From Isoetes taiwanensis (lineage: Eukaryota; Streptophyta; Lycopodiopsida; Isoetales; Isoetaceae), in the NCBI GenBank assembly GCA_021234155.1, contig JAJEKV010000032.1:10982099-11046098 (forward strand): DNA of 64,000 nucleotides, written 5' to 3'. Position numbers and translations under genes: made by a program. How positions within the stretch are numbered: the first letter of the stretch is position 1; every line of letters begins with the position of its first letter. The notes beneath the pieces were generated by a model. It did not search any database and was not told the origin of the DNA. It saw nothing but the letters and a program-made list of their open reading frames with translations. Positions 1 through 11,460 of this stretch are shown here, one piece after another.

Positions 1-169
1 GCTTTTTGCACAGGCTACACTGTACTTACAGATCATTTCTGTGATAAGGACAACAAAAGATTTTGCCCCTAAGCTTAATCGGTCATATTACAAAGTGATT
101 TCTTTCTAGAATTCCACAGAGGTGTTGGGGATCTAAAGTAATAGAGATGACTTGAATCTAGTGTGGTTT

Positions 170-400
170 GACAAGGCAAATGAGCTTTCAAAGTTACTAA
201 AATCTAGCCCGAATATGGTAGATCTCTATAAAGGCATGTTTGCGTTGTACGTGGCTTCTCTGTGTGGCCAAGAAACGTAGCCAAAGTCCTCCTTCAATAT
301 AGTGCTGATGTCCACTTCACCTATGTGGAGGGAGACATTCACCTCATCCCATTGGATGAGGCCGTCTATGCAAGTAACGAATCCACAGTTGAGCTCCTTC
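170..400 (+). pseudogene. Ankyrin-repeat protein relic
   Basis: Conceptual translation shows two ankyrin-like stretches in different frames. The first contains VASLCGQE, and the second runs from VAKVLLQYSADV to AVYASNESTVELLL. This matches the usual ankyrin pattern of a helix with A...G..E.V.LLL. A frame change falls near 271 and a stop follows ELLL near 402, so the piece cannot encode a protein. Ankyrin repeats mediate protein-protein contacts, but no further domain is visible and the parent gene is unknown. It is probably a fragment left by duplication or transposition. Confidence is moderate because the repeats are degenerate. Confidence 0.45.
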
Positions 401-479
401 TATAACAGCGCAGAGGATTTGATCTACCCAGTAATAAGGACCATTATCTGACCAATCGACTTCAGGTACTGCCGAAACC

Positions 480-1000
480 ACTGCCGGGCTGCAAATAAAT
501 CATATCGGAATTATATGAATCATTGCAAATTCTTGCTATTGATGCTTCCCGATGCAATCTGATATTACAACTGCAAGGCAAAACATATTCTACGGCAGGA
601 AAGTACAAAAATTAGGGGCATTTTGATAAATATATAAAATACAAGGGTATTTTGACAGTTATAGAAGAATATAGGGGCATTTTTACAATTTGCCCTTTAA
701 TTTTAGACTATTCGGTTGGATAAAAAATGTATAGGAATTGTCAATAGTCTTTTGAAGGTTATTTTAGTAATCTACTCGTACAGTGTCGGTCGATTATGGG
801 CAATTGGCAAAATAAATCTGCGCCCTTATAAGTTACAGATGAATTGTTCTAAATTACAGAAGAATTGTGGTTAAACAAGCACGGGCTTTGGAGATGCCAG
901 TAAATCTCGACAGGGATGTGGTTAAACGGCTGAATGAATCGCCATGGTTAATTTTGCAAGCTCCTGTTAATTCAGCAAAAAATGTAGCCGAAATCAACTG
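480..1000. other. Intergenic, downstream of RING-H2 copy A
   Basis: This is AT-rich sequence with no convincing coding signal. Around 610-690 a short phrase of the form 'aggggcattttgat/ac' recurs three times at roughly 40-bp spacing, which suggests decayed tandem repeats. The end of the stretch should contain the 3' untranslated region of the minus-strand RING gene. Confidence 0.4.
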
Positions 1001-1498
1001 TTAAGTAGACAACGAATGGAAGGCTTGAGGAGAAAGATAGAGAGAAAGAACCCACTCTTCAATCTCTCCATTATCTCGCATATCCTTGAGTCTGTGCAAA
1101 AGCTCTTCACTCAAAAGAGAGCTCCGGCAGAGCGGGCAGGTAGTGTGGTTATGGCGAATCCATCCATCAATGCAATCCTTATGAAACCCATGTTTGCACA
1201 AAGGCATTCTTCTCCCAATTTCCCCTTTCTGCAGCTCGTTCAAACACACTGTGCACTGCTCATCTGCGCAAATTTCATCCCCAAATGTTATAACCGGAAT
1301 CGATCTCTCCACCTCTTCAATTGTCGCCTCAAAACTGCTGTCTTGGACATCGCAATCTGAGCACACAATCTCTGCTTCCGGTATTTTTCTGAGACCCCAA
1401 AACCTGGCAATGCGATCCAACCAATCCATGAATGCTGCAAGAATTGTGACGGTTACTGCCAGAATTTCTGGCAGATGAGTGCTCGTAGAATGGGCCAT
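1001..1498 (-). CDS. RING-H2 finger E3 ubiquitin ligase, copy A
   Basis: This is a complete single-exon frame of 165 residues. The RING-H2 domain has ligands C82, C85, C101, H103, H106, C109, C121 and C124, giving the C3H2C3 order typical of E3 ubiquitin ligases that recruit an E2 enzyme. A hydrophobic segment at residues 9-23 (LPEILAVTVTILAAF) could anchor the protein in a membrane. In size and layout it resembles small plant RING-H2 proteins of the RHA/BRH1 type, although that exact subfamily is inferred. The start is the only ATG consistent with copy B at 51735-52226, which has the same architecture. Substrates are unknown. The upstream region carries paired G-boxes shared with copy B. Confidence 0.85.
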   Translation of the reverse strand: MAHSTSTHLPEILAVTVTILAAFMDWLDRIARFWGLRKIPEAEIVCSDCDVQDSSFEATIEEVERSIPVITFGDEICADEQCTVCLNELQKGEIGRRMPLCKHGFHKDCIDGWIRHNHTTCPLCRSSLLSEELLHRLKDMRDNGEIEEWVLSLYLSPQAFHSLST

Positions 1499-1623
1499 GA
1501 GTATTGGGTCTGTGCTGCTGAAAGGATTGGATCCAGACGTCTGATCTGTAGATTGTATTTGTGGTGCAAGAATTGGTTCCTTCTCGGTCTCTAAGTACTT
1601 ACTGGGCCTCTTGATTTTTCCTC

Positions 1624-1637
1624 CACGTGCCCACGTG
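1624..1637. promoter_or_regulatory. Paired G-box (CACGTG) upstream of RING copy A
   Basis: Two CACGTG hexamers lie at 1624-1629 and 1632-1637, about 126 bp upstream of the RING start. A third is at 1985-1990. G-boxes and ABRE-like cores are bound by plant bZIP and bHLH factors. RING copy B also has two CACGTG sites in its proximal upstream region, at 52316-52321 and 52354-52359. Conservation after duplication favours a real regulatory role, but which factor binds is not known from sequence. Confidence 0.5.
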
Positions 1638-1779
1638 TACTTATTTTCATTGGATAAAACGTGCCAATTTGGACACCTTCTTTCATGTTTCTTATTTTGT
1701 TGCTTATCCCAAATTTTTACTCTTTTAATTCAATTCATTTCCTAAGTGTAATTCGCAGGTCTCCCTTATGGGGTCCTTA

Positions 1780-1921
1780 GAGCCGGTTCACATGCAATGA
1801 AGGCGCCATCACCATCATGTAAAAAGGCTCACCCTTTTACATGGACCATCGCCTGCCATCACCGATTAGCACAGGGCAAAACAGGGCCCCTCTTCGGCGA
1901 TGGTTGCATGTGAACCCAGCC
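1780..1921. mobile_element. Harbinger/Tourist-like MITE with TTA target duplication
   Basis: This 142-bp element has inverted ends, GAGCCGGTTCACATGCAA on the left and GGCTGGGTTCACATGCAA on the right when read inward. It is flanked by TTA at 1777-1779 and 1922-1924. A 3-bp TTA duplication with these short inverted ends is typical of PIF/Harbinger-derived Tourist MITEs. The homologous upstream region of RING copy B near 52580-52600 reads straight across this point without the element, which supports an insertion. It has no coding capacity. Confidence 0.75.
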
Positions 1922-1989
1922 TTACATCTGGTGTACTCGGATAAGGATTAGACGATCTATTTTGACATTGATTGCAATTGTGTGCACGT

Positions 1990-2730
1990 GGGTAAGGACT
2001 TCATGATCTAACCCAACATTTGTCACTAGAGTTTTGGTCATTTATATGCAAGATCAATTTGATGAGATGAGATCAGATTCTATAATGAATAGAGCACGAT
2101 AATCATTGCATAATACCATCTTAAGAAAGAAGCTTAGTAGTTTGTGTGGTTCTTAGTTGTTACACACTTAGCATGGGGTAAATCTTTAAATTTGAAGGCA
2201 TATTGTATACAAAATCCTTTAGGCTTTGGGAACTTAAATGAAAGGCCTTGTGCACATGTTTTTTAATACAATACACAAATGGTACATATTTTGCACAATG
2301 CCACGAGATGGGTTTTGGACCCTTGTTAACGGTCAAAATCATGGATTTGTGGATTGGACTGCAAATTGTTTTAGTCTGAACTATTAAGGATTTCCTTCAC
2401 ACAAGATAAGCTATGTTTGATTGAGAGCACATTGACATGTGCATACTTATAGGGCGATCATTGTAAAAGTTTTCCTTCGAAACCCTTCGAGAGCGGTTTT
2501 TTCTTTTGTTCAACCTACATATGCTCTTTTTCATATTGGACTCCATAGACCTTTTCATCTCCAGTGGACAAAAATAATTCAATTTCACTCAATCTCATCT
2601 CGATAGGTGGTAGGGATTCGAATCATTTTGCTACATATTCAATGTGAGGCGCAACCTCATGTCTTAATATAAGGCACATGCATATGAGAATTGGGATGGT
2701 AGGTGGGGCCATAAGAATTTTATAGGATGT
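1990..2730. other. Intergenic, distal upstream of RING copy A
   Basis: The first part (about 2030-2090) is homologous to 52680-52735 upstream of RING copy B. Both contain TTTGGTCATT, AAGCAAGATCAAT-like text and GATTCTATAATGA. Beyond about 2100 nothing recognisable is seen. Confidence 0.45.
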
Positions 2731-2734
2731 ATAA

Positions 2735-2843
2735 GGGAATGCTAATTGGGATCTCTTTCCGGTGTGGACGGTGGGTCCAGCAACTGGCAGTAGCAGGGAT
2801 TGGATCACTGGCCCACCGAAAAGGGGACCAATTAGCATTCCCC
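2735..2843. mobile_element. Small hairpin MITE
   Basis: About 109 bp are bounded by inverted ends built on GGGAATGCTAATTGG. The left copy begins at 2735 and the right copy ends at about 2843. Inner segments also pair in part, for example CGGTGGGTCC with GGCCCACCG, so most of the element can fold into a hairpin. The flanks are TATA-like on both sides, but an exact target duplication cannot be fixed. The superfamily is therefore left open. Confidence 0.55.
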
Positions 2844-2849
2844 TAGTAT

Positions 2850-4108
2850 ATAGAAATAGGGGAATTTTTTTCCCCTTTTCCCTGTCTCACAGGGCAGCTC
2901 CAGCTATGGCGTCAACAGAACGCCATCCTTGTGCTTCCTTTTGTTCTTGCTAGTTGCTCAGATCCGATGAACTTCCCTTAGGATCTTCTCTTTTCTCTTT
3001 GACTTTTGCTGAAGGAACAGGGTTGTAGCTGCCGGATGTTCCGAATGCTCTGTTCTTCCTGCAAACTCATCAACTTGTTAGAAAGTAAAACACCACATGG
3101 TACTCAATTTACCACCCAACCGGACCAACTAGAAGAGATGCCACCAAGTCAAGCTCCTCTGCAAGACTGTATTAGAACAAGCTCTTTCTAGCCACCAACC
3201 ACTGGTGTTACAGGAACTCCTTCTAATGATATGATCAAGCAAGAAACTAGAGAAAATGTTGTAGATCAAGGCTAGGCTCATCATCAATGTAGGAAGAAGC
3301 AGATTTAGCTGTGCAGTCAGCTTCGACCCCTATGCACCTTTCTCGGCATAACTTTCAAACCGTAAGGAATCTATCGACAACCAAGCCCAATCTGGAAACT
3401 AGACTTCAAGAACTTTCCAACAAGGTAAGCATCGCTGATTTCTGAGTCGTGGTCGTGGAGATATCACGTCTCAAATTTGTACCTATATTTATAAGTAACA
3501 ACACCTTTTTTTTTTTTTTGCCTTTTTGCTTCCAAATAAAGGTAAAGGTTTATTTTTAGCTCTCTCTTTGATAATATCAAGGCTTAGACATATTGGATGG
3601 CTTTCTTACTTGATCACATCAATAAATATTGTTCTATGCAAGGCCACTCCCCCGAGCACCATATCACCGGACTTCTTCCAAGATGTGAGCGTTTACCTTT
3701 TTTTCTATCTTTGCTCTGATTTGACCTTATTAGTGATTTTTTTGCTCTTTTTGTCGCATGCAGAGGGCTCAGGAGCTGCTCTTGGAGCTTTGGAACGGGT
3801 TTTATGCAACAGCTTCGCTGATTTTTGCCTATGCTTGAGAGCTTAGGTTTGGGTTCTCTCTCCTTTTGACGGTTCTCGCATTTTTCCTTAGGTTCCAAAG
3901 AATCTTGGAGCTTCTGCTTTACATGGTGTTGTTAGGTTGGTTTTCACTCGAATCTGGTGCTCGTTACCAAGTCTGAAGACTTACGGAACAAGAATAGAAT
4001 ATACATTTTGTGCTCATCATTCTATAGAACATGTATTCACGGATAGAAATGGGGTGAAGTGCTCTGTCAATGTTTTTCTCAAGTAGGTCCAGAAAAACTA
4101 GTCTGTGT
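2850..4108. other. Unassigned non-coding sequence
   Basis: No protein family was recognised in either strand. Short open frames around 2762-2953, 3006-3191 and 3526-3846 have no recognisable domain, and the last is dominated by low-complexity hydrophobic runs. Poly-T tracts occur near 3507-3521. Confidence 0.35.
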
Positions 4109-4170
4109 ATCTCCTTCCTCCTCACTTGCTTTGTAACATTACCATTCTTTTAATATATTGATGACACAGT

Positions 4171-4202
<32 letters not shown>

Positions 4203-4203
4203 C
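4109..4203 (+). mobile_element. 3' end of an L1-like LINE with poly(A) tail
   Basis: The sequence from CTCCTTCCTCCTCACTTGC to the A-run ending near 4202 is almost identical to 48230-48303. Both include TTTGTAACATTA and TTCTTTTAATATATTGATG, a composition common at the 3' ends of plant L1 LINEs, and both run into poly(A). The A-run here is nearly pure. The 5' limit is unknown because the upstream sequence does not match the second copy. Confidence 0.6.
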
Positions 4204-7200
4204 CTAGTATGTGTAAATTGATTCTAGTATTGAACACAGTTGTTTGTAGAACATACTTTATTTGAATTCTGAGTCCTTTTAATATGTGTTTTGATCTGGG
4301 AATTAGAATAGGTTGAATAGACTCAAAAAGCAAGAAAACTATGATAATGCCTATACTATGTTTTAATTTGTGTATGATTGTTTTCATGTTTCTGATCTAT
4401 TATGACGTATCTGTAGTTAAGGAATAAGAATTAAAAAAGGACATTACTGGCAAAACTTGTTGAGCGTGATTAAGATACCCAACTTCTATTCCGTGATGTA
4501 GGCTGTACCAGGTGGCAGCATTAAAATGCATGTTAACCGAAAAAAACGACCTTGTTTCTATATTGTGCAACCCCAATCCTAGCCGTTGATTCGTGAAATA
4601 TTCCATGGCAAAGCCGAGGCACGTCTCATCTTGAAAATATCTAAAATCTATGTGAAATATATATGTATGATATTAATATATGTAATGGACATGGGAGACA
4701 TGTAATATATGCATAAGTGGCTAGACATGGGAAGTATATAAGGTAAAGGTAAATGTCTCAAAAAGTACAATACGTGGTGTAGTTCATGTTCCAAACCAAC
4801 TTTTTTACCACACCAAATCTATATTTTAGAGGGGTGTGCACATTTGTTTAGTGAATACTTTTAGGGTTTTTTATTAGCATTTGTATACATATATGTACAC
4901 AAGAAAAATGTGCAAGTGTTGGCTTAGTTGCATTAAAAATATACTAAGGGTGAATAGAATATATATGAAAATATGTAATACAGCGGACTATAGGCAATGA
5001 ATGCTTACAAAACTTTACTAGTTTCTTGTGTTGAATATGTAGAAATATTCTATGGGTTATATATGGAGAGAGATGGATGGGATGTATGAAGAGGAGTTTT
5101 ATGGATATGGATTCCCCGGGTGTTGGGGTGTTGAAGATAAGCATTTAAGTTCTATTCGAGGTACAAGAAACTGCATACTAATAATAGATATGGGTGAAAG
5201 AAGTGAAAGATGTGCATCTATAGTTGTAGATTTAATGCATCTCCTTATGTCTAATTCAAACATATCATAAAATTGATGACATTAGACTTGAGTCGCCAAC
5301 ATATGCTTTGGGACATAGGGTCGACAAATCCGACAATGGATAGTAGCCCTTGGTGCTCCTCGTGAGAATATATAGCAAAATAACTTGGTCCGAAGGGGGA
5401 ATTGATTCTCTTTTATACTTTATGACGTTGGTAAATGGTTTTTACAATTTTATTTTTGGGAAAAAAAAAGTTTTAATTAAGAATATGGGATTTTTGTGCA
5501 TTTTTATTTTTCTTAAACCATTGGACGTAGCTTAATAAGACACCGTTATATGACCTTTTTAACTTTTATACATCTAAAGGGAAGAGCTTTTTGTTAGGTT
5601 TAATTTTGCAGCTTCTTTTTGCAGCTACGGCGTTCGAGTTTTTGCTATGCCTATGGTGTTCAGGTTTGTGCTCCGATTTTGGCATTGGAGTCTGATCATG
5701 TCGAGCGGCCTGCTTTAAGAACTAGTAAGCAAGATATGTGGCTCTTTTATTTTTGGTTTTTGCATGTTTTTCTTTGTTCTTGATAATATTCTCTTTGTTC
5801 CTCTGCAAGAATGCTACAGGAAAAGGCAGTGGCACTGGAAAGGAAAGGCATGAGATAGAAATAGTTAATAGCCATGGTTGTAGAAGGCAAAGATTATTTC
5901 TCTTTCTTGACATAATCGACCTCATCTGCCATATCCGTATTGGTCCTCGCATGGCTGTCTTACCTCCACGACAAAGGGAAGGGACGTTTGCAATTAATTG
6001 CGGATTTGAAGTCTTTTTTCGAAGAATCGTGGGATTTGGATTGGAAATCTTCTTCTGGGCCTCTAAAACTGATGTTTATCCTTCCTCCTAATTCTTCTGC
6101 TTGATCATCAGAGCCATGGCTTAAACGCTCGAGTGTCTGACTTGATCCTAAATAGGCAAGAACAGAGCTGCTCTAAAGCAGTTCGACTTGCATCCTCATT
6201 GTGAAGTGGTCTAGAGTGCCATCGATCCGAGCCATCGGATCGGTATTCTCGAATGGGCGAGCATGCATCTCATCCATGCATGCATGCATTGCATGCATTT
6301 TTGGGGCTCTAGCCCATTTGGGGATCGCTATTTCTTGCAGGTTCTTCATCGACGTTTTCTCCTCTCTCAGCAATTCCCTTGACTCCCACGCACCCTCCCT
6401 TTTATGTGTATATTATTGTAAATGTTGTTTTTTGTCGCGTGGCACACATCATCAGCCCCTCGCTTTTTCAAGGTGTAAATGTTGTTTTTTGTCGCGTGGC
6501 GTGCATGACTAGCCCCTTGCTTTTTTGAGGTTTCTTCTCTATTAGTTTTTTTTGTTGATGATGTGCAGGTTCAGGGGTGATGCACGACTTCGGTATTCTC
6601 TGTGGAGCGTGGGTTTTTTTGTGGGAACGTTTAGCAGTCTTGCGTTGTCTAAGCCCCTTGTCGAGATTTTATCGCTAGGGGGGTTTTTTAATTCTGGCGA
6701 TAAGTTCTCGGCAGGTACACTAGCCAACATCTGTAGCACACAATTTTATTTGGGGTCCGGGTGTCAATACTAGATATTTCCTATGTTTTTCATTTTTTTG
6801 GGTAGCATACGATGTGCAGGTATCCACTCTATACCATTGTAGAAAAACTGTTGAGATGAATGAAAAGCCTAGCTAGGGGAGGTTTTGTCTGTTTTCGTGT
6901 GAGCCCTTATTCGAGAATGAACTTTTCGAAAGGGCTTCAAACCATCTGAAACTTCATCCTTATGGTTCCTAGGGGAACGTTTTGAGGATTGGCAGAGGCT
7001 GCAAGCACGTTTGAATCATTTTCAAGCTTCTTGGAATAGCTATGGTCTTTAAACAACGGTTTTGTGAGACTGCACCAAATCGACTGAAACTTGTGTTATA
7101 TAGTCCTTATGAGCCATGGCTTGAACCAGACTTGTGGGCGACAGCGAACACAAATGGTTGCACAGTCTATCCGGTAAATTTGATGTGGATGTGCTGAAAG

Positions 7201-7785
7201 CAAGCATGTGAGATATTGCGGAAGAGCATGTTGTGCAGTTTAATCTAAAGTATGGAACCAATGGCAAGCTGCAAGATTAACCGTGGCCACTGTTTTGCTA
7301 ATATTATCGAAATTGAGGCCATGCATTGTAGCACTTTACAATATAAAAAAAAGAGCTGGAAAAACCTTAAAGAAGAGCCAGATAAGCTTTTTGATGGATC
7401 AAGCACTGGCATAGAAGATAAATTTCCTGAAAAGTTCAAAATTTTGTTGCTAATTCTGTCTAACATGATAATTGGAGCTGCCCTTTTCTCGTCTGTTTTA
7501 GCTTGTTTTGAATGACCAGAATGAACGAAGAAAAAAGTTCGAGATTTAGGCCATTTTCACTAAGTCTCAAATAGTCAATATCTATGGCACCAAATATATC
7601 TTGGTGACCTTTGCCTAAGGTAGCTCCAAGTTCACATTCATGTCGAAGCAAGTTTGGGGATGATACATATGGCAATGGTTTAAAGATTCTGAGTTGGGCC
7701 ATGATCATGATTTGGAGATTCCGAGTTGGGCTATATGTCTGTTCTCTTTAGGATGTTGAAGACATTACATGAGTATGTTTAACTA
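4204..7785. other. AT-rich intergenic stretch
   Basis: No gene can be supported. Visible structure includes an AT-rich dinucleotide patch at 4640-4980, CATGCA (RY-type) repeats at 6264-6298, and a 57-bp direct duplication starting at 6418 and 6475 that contains TTGTTTTTTGTCGCGTGGC. Small open frames at 5738-6091, 6201-6512 and 7252-7515 show no domain. Confidence 0.4.
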
Positions 7786-7787
7786 AT

Positions 7788-7905
7788 CTTACAATAGAAT
7801 AGAATAGAATGTTTTTATCGTCTACATAGATCAGTCGGCCTATGGGACCCAAAAAGGAGGCCAGCAAACATATTACTGTCCGGGTTAAAAAAGACAACAA
7901 TTATC
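7788..7905 (-). mobile_element. 5'-truncated 3' end of the TTCTA-tailed non-LTR element
   Basis: On the minus strand this piece ends in a (TTCTA)n tail, seen on the plus strand as AATAGAATAGAATAG. It shares CGGCCTATGGGACCCAAA-like sequence with the 3' end of the LINE at 18394 onward, including the downstream TATTACTG and ATTAAAAAA words. It is therefore a short, 5'-truncated copy of the same family. Confidence 0.65.
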
Positions 7906-7909
7906 CAGC

Positions 7910-9585
7910 AACAACTGATGAATTGGTAATGGGGTTTTGCGTGCTACACCTTACCATAAAAAAGTACTAATAAGGGATCATAAAACTACCTAAAAAAGGT
8001 ACCTAACATTGGGTACCAGGTACTTTTATAACATCTCAATAACTATTAATCATAAAATGGGATGCGTTTATTTTGCCCTCCAATAGTAATGTCTTTGTTT
8101 TAACCGCGAATTTAATATAATTTTGGATTTTTATTTTGAATGTTTGGATAAGTTTTGATGGAAAAACCAAGGAAACATTACCTAGTGCAGGTACTTTGGC
8201 AGGTTCCAAAAGTGGTAGAGTGTAGAATGCTTATGCCTAATGGGGTGCAAAAATGTACAAAAAGAGCACCTCAAAATGGGCATACATCCATGGTGATGTA
8301 TGCATTAATAGTCTTCCAGTATGCCATCGTATTGTTTAGTCTTATAAACTCCAAATATTTTTTGAAGCCAAGCCATCAACTTTCACAAACATGATCACAT
8401 ATCACTACAATATTTACATAATTGAAGTTGGGCAGAGTTATGTGATTAAGAAACTTATATAGATAGAAGATGCATGAGGTTTAGCAAAAATTTCTCATTG
8501 ATGCATGAAAGAAGGATATATAATGTACCTGATTGAGATCCCTTCAAATCTGCACATGATCTTGTGATTGTAATATTGTTCATGATGGCAATAGAGTTGG
8601 CTGCATTTTTGGCCATGATCTTCATCTTTACCATCTACCACAAAATTCATGCTTCACTATCTGCAACATAACACCAGAATATCCGGAAGATCCAGAAAAA
8701 AAGATACAAATGCTCAAATTTACTTACCATTTGCAAGAGACCAGTTTAAAATGATCAGCAAAGGGGTCTACAATGTTCAGCAGAGGCAGTATTTCGTGTT
8801 CCACATTAATTACAATCTTTTCCTTTCGCTTGACACTTTGTTTTCTGCTGCACCAAAAAAAAAAAGAGCTTTCTCTTCCTATGCTTCTGGAAGCTCCAAT
8901 CATAATTCAAACTAGAGTTTCCTATACTCCTTTGAAGCCCCATTCCATTGCTATCTGGGCTCTATCAACTGCAAGCACGCAAGGACATCAGCTTAAGAGC
9001 ACATTTCAGATGTTGAAACAACAATGAAAAATAAAGACATCAGAAAAACCTGCAAAGATATATGGCAGAGACATTGCGACTTCTATGCTCCCTGAAGTAT
9101 ATGAAAAGAGAAACCTATGATGCTGCTTGTGAATTCGCCATTTTGAAGCCCTGGAAGAGGAAGAGGATTCATCTTAGCAGATTAGCTTGAACAAATAAAG
9201 CATGCATTTGAAACAGGATTTACCTAGGCATTTTTTTCGTAGCTTAACACTCATTTGCCAAACTCGCTTACTACAAATAGAAGTCTTCAAGCTGCAATAG
9301 AAAGAGATAAGTAAAATAGTACTCTAAAAGCTCCATCGATGGAGCTGGAGAAAACAGAATCCTGATTGTGGCAGTCCCTGAACAATCCAAGAAACTCAGG
9401 ACACTCAAGCAAATAAAGCGGAAGAGTTCCCTGCCTAAAGTGGAAGAGACCCCTGCTTAAAATGTATTGTAATAAAAAAGCCGACTCTTTCGGTTTTTAT
9501 ATCTTTACAAAATTTTTTGTTCTTTTCCTGTTATTCCTTTTAGGGACTGTAAATTGCCCCATACAAATCTTGCCCAATCAAGCTT
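7910..9585. other. Unassigned sequence downstream of the hypothetical two-exon gene
   Basis: No recognisable protein domain was found. Short frames at 8155-8394 and 8649-9027 are unsupported by family resemblance or splice structure. Confidence 0.35.
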
Positions 9586-9589
9586 GTAG

Positions 9590-10161
9590 CTACCAGGTAT
9601 CAAGCGCTCTTTTAGTGTATTGCCAAGCAAAACCCCTATCAAAGTTAGTTCCAGCTTCATTATTCTTCAATCCAAATTGGTAAACCTTATGCATCAAATT
9701 CTGCAGCTCGTCATGGAATTCAGACCTCACTTTATATAATTTGATTTTGATTCTTATTAATTCATTCTTCCAAACAGTAAGAAAATCTGCCATGGGACAA
9801 TCATCCCAAGTAGGTGATGAAGGATCTCTACCTTCATTTGGCAAATTCCTGTACATATGAAACTCCAATTCAGAGGTCGCAATCTTCATAGCCGCCGTCT
9901 GCACAAAGAGATAGGGTTACCTACAGACTTACACTTCAATCAAAAAATGAAAATGAACCATACCTTTTCTGGACAAGATCCTTCATCAGTAATCTGCAAA
10001 AGGTCTGGGGGTTCAATACCTTCCATGTAAGGTTCCTCGAGATTCATCATGGAGCTTGGATGATCGCCCTCTACAAATGTCGGAGCTTTGAAACTAGAGC
10101 GGGAGTGTAAAGTGAAGGGCTCCATAGGGTTTGACGGGTAAAAGATTCCTCTAAACTTCAC
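9590..10161 (-). CDS. Hypothetical two-exon protein
   Basis: Two adjacent minus-strand frames join across a plausible intron. Exon 1 (10161-9964) ends with a lysine codon followed by GTATGG. Exon 2 (9898-9590) follows CTTTGTGCAG. The intron would be 65 bp in phase 0, and the product would be about 168 residues, or about 156 if the second ATG at 10125 is used. Exon 1 is acidic near its end (PPDLLQITDEGSCPEK). Exon 2 is basic and helical (FLTVWKNELIRIKIKLYKV), followed by EFHDELQNLMHKVYQFGLKNN. I do not recognise the family. Continuous frames through consistent splice signals argue for a real gene or a recent relic, but upstream exons may be missing. Confidence 0.35.
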
Positions 10162-10407
10162 AACTTCAATTAAAAAAAAAACTTAGGGGTGCGGTGCTGA
10201 TGGGGTGCTTAGCGGACGCGAAAATGCCCCCCAGTTACGTGCGTAGACCCATCCATCCCATGCATGTTTGTGGGATATGCAGATCATACCAAGGGCTATA
10301 AACTCTTTGTACACGTCACCAGGAAAATTATAGTCCGATGAAGTGTTGTATTCAATGAGCAGGATTACACTTTAAACAGATCCAACTCTACGTCCCATCA
10401 TGGTCGC

Positions 10408-10731
10408 TTGGCCTTGGCACCAACATCAGGGGGAGGGGCAGCTGATTCCAGTTACTCAAAGCCAGACAATGATGGTGGTCCTGAAGGCAATATGCAAAAT
10501 TTACTTCTTAATGAATATGAAATTTCCTCTGAACTAGAATCTAGAGGAGATTACACAAATGATTTGATCAAGCTAAAGCCATTGGTCCAAGAAGATCCTC
10601 TCGACCAAGAAAAACCACAGATAGGATGCAATAATACTTGGACAAGTAGAAAACCAAGGAGTGCTACTTATTTTGCCTTGCACACTAATGCATTTTTGAT
10701 GAACCAGCTGATTGAAGCATTTTGTCAATAA
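10408..10731 (+). other. Open frame of 107 codons, function unknown
   Basis: This frame lies divergent from the two-exon hypothetical gene, with about 250 bp between them. The translation is acidic and polar in its first two thirds (ELESRGDYTNDLIKL) and ends in YFALHTNAFLMNQLIEAF. No domain, signal peptide or membrane segment is evident. It could be a small gene, an exon of a larger one, or chance. Confidence 0.2.
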
Positions 10732-11084
10732 TGAACTTTTATTAGGCCTTTCATGAATTCGGAACATGAGAAATTACTTCAAGTTGAAGGGCTTTGATGG
10801 TCTAGACCTATAGGTTATTCTTCCATACACAATGAAGTTTTTGATATGCATTGATGTTGTGCGGCAGCAAATTGCAGGGACATTTTCGTTATTGGGTCAT
10901 CATGCACTTGGGTTGAGAGGTTAGGTTATTAACTTTCACACATTTGAAATACAGGCACAGTATCGATGGAGGACCATTATCAAGCAAGAAATTAATACCA
11001 GGCAACTAATAATAATGATAACCGACCAAGATTGACAGAAGCTACATAAAATATCATTGAGGAATCTGATCTTCACCTTCATAT

Positions 11085-11087
11085 ATC
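11085..11087. repeat. Left target duplication (ATC) of CACTA element
   Basis: ATC directly precedes the left terminus CACTACAAGAG and is repeated at 15787-15789 after the right terminus. A 3-bp duplication is the CACTA superfamily hallmark. Confidence 0.75.
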
Positions 11088-11104
11088 CACTACAAGAGAA
11101 TGAT

Positions 11105-11460
11105 GGTTAAACGTCAGAATAATCGTCAGACAGCCTTCATAAAATAGACAACTGCCCAGACCTTACTCCTGACGAATGTAATGACGAGTTTTATCTGACG
11201 ATAAATCGTCAGAATAATCGTCAAGTAATTAGTCAGACTTGGTCAGATGATTAGTCAGATAAATAGTCAGAAGCTTAGTCAGATAAAACGTCAGAATCAT
11301 CGTCAGCTAATTAGTCAGATTTAGTCAGGTAAATAGTTATATGAATAGTCAGATGAATAGTCAAAAGCTTAGTCAGTTTATTAGTCAGATAAGTCGTCAT
11401 CTTATTAGTTAGATAATTCTGCAATTTTTTAGTCAATACAATAGTTAGAATATTGGTCAT
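11105..11460. repeat. Left subterminal AGTCAG array of CACTA element
   Basis: Roughly two dozen occurrences of (A/C)GTCAG or AGTCAGA alternate with short AT spacers. Typical spacing is 10-16 bp. The words match the array at the other end of the same element and probably act as transposase-binding sites. Confidence 0.75.
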
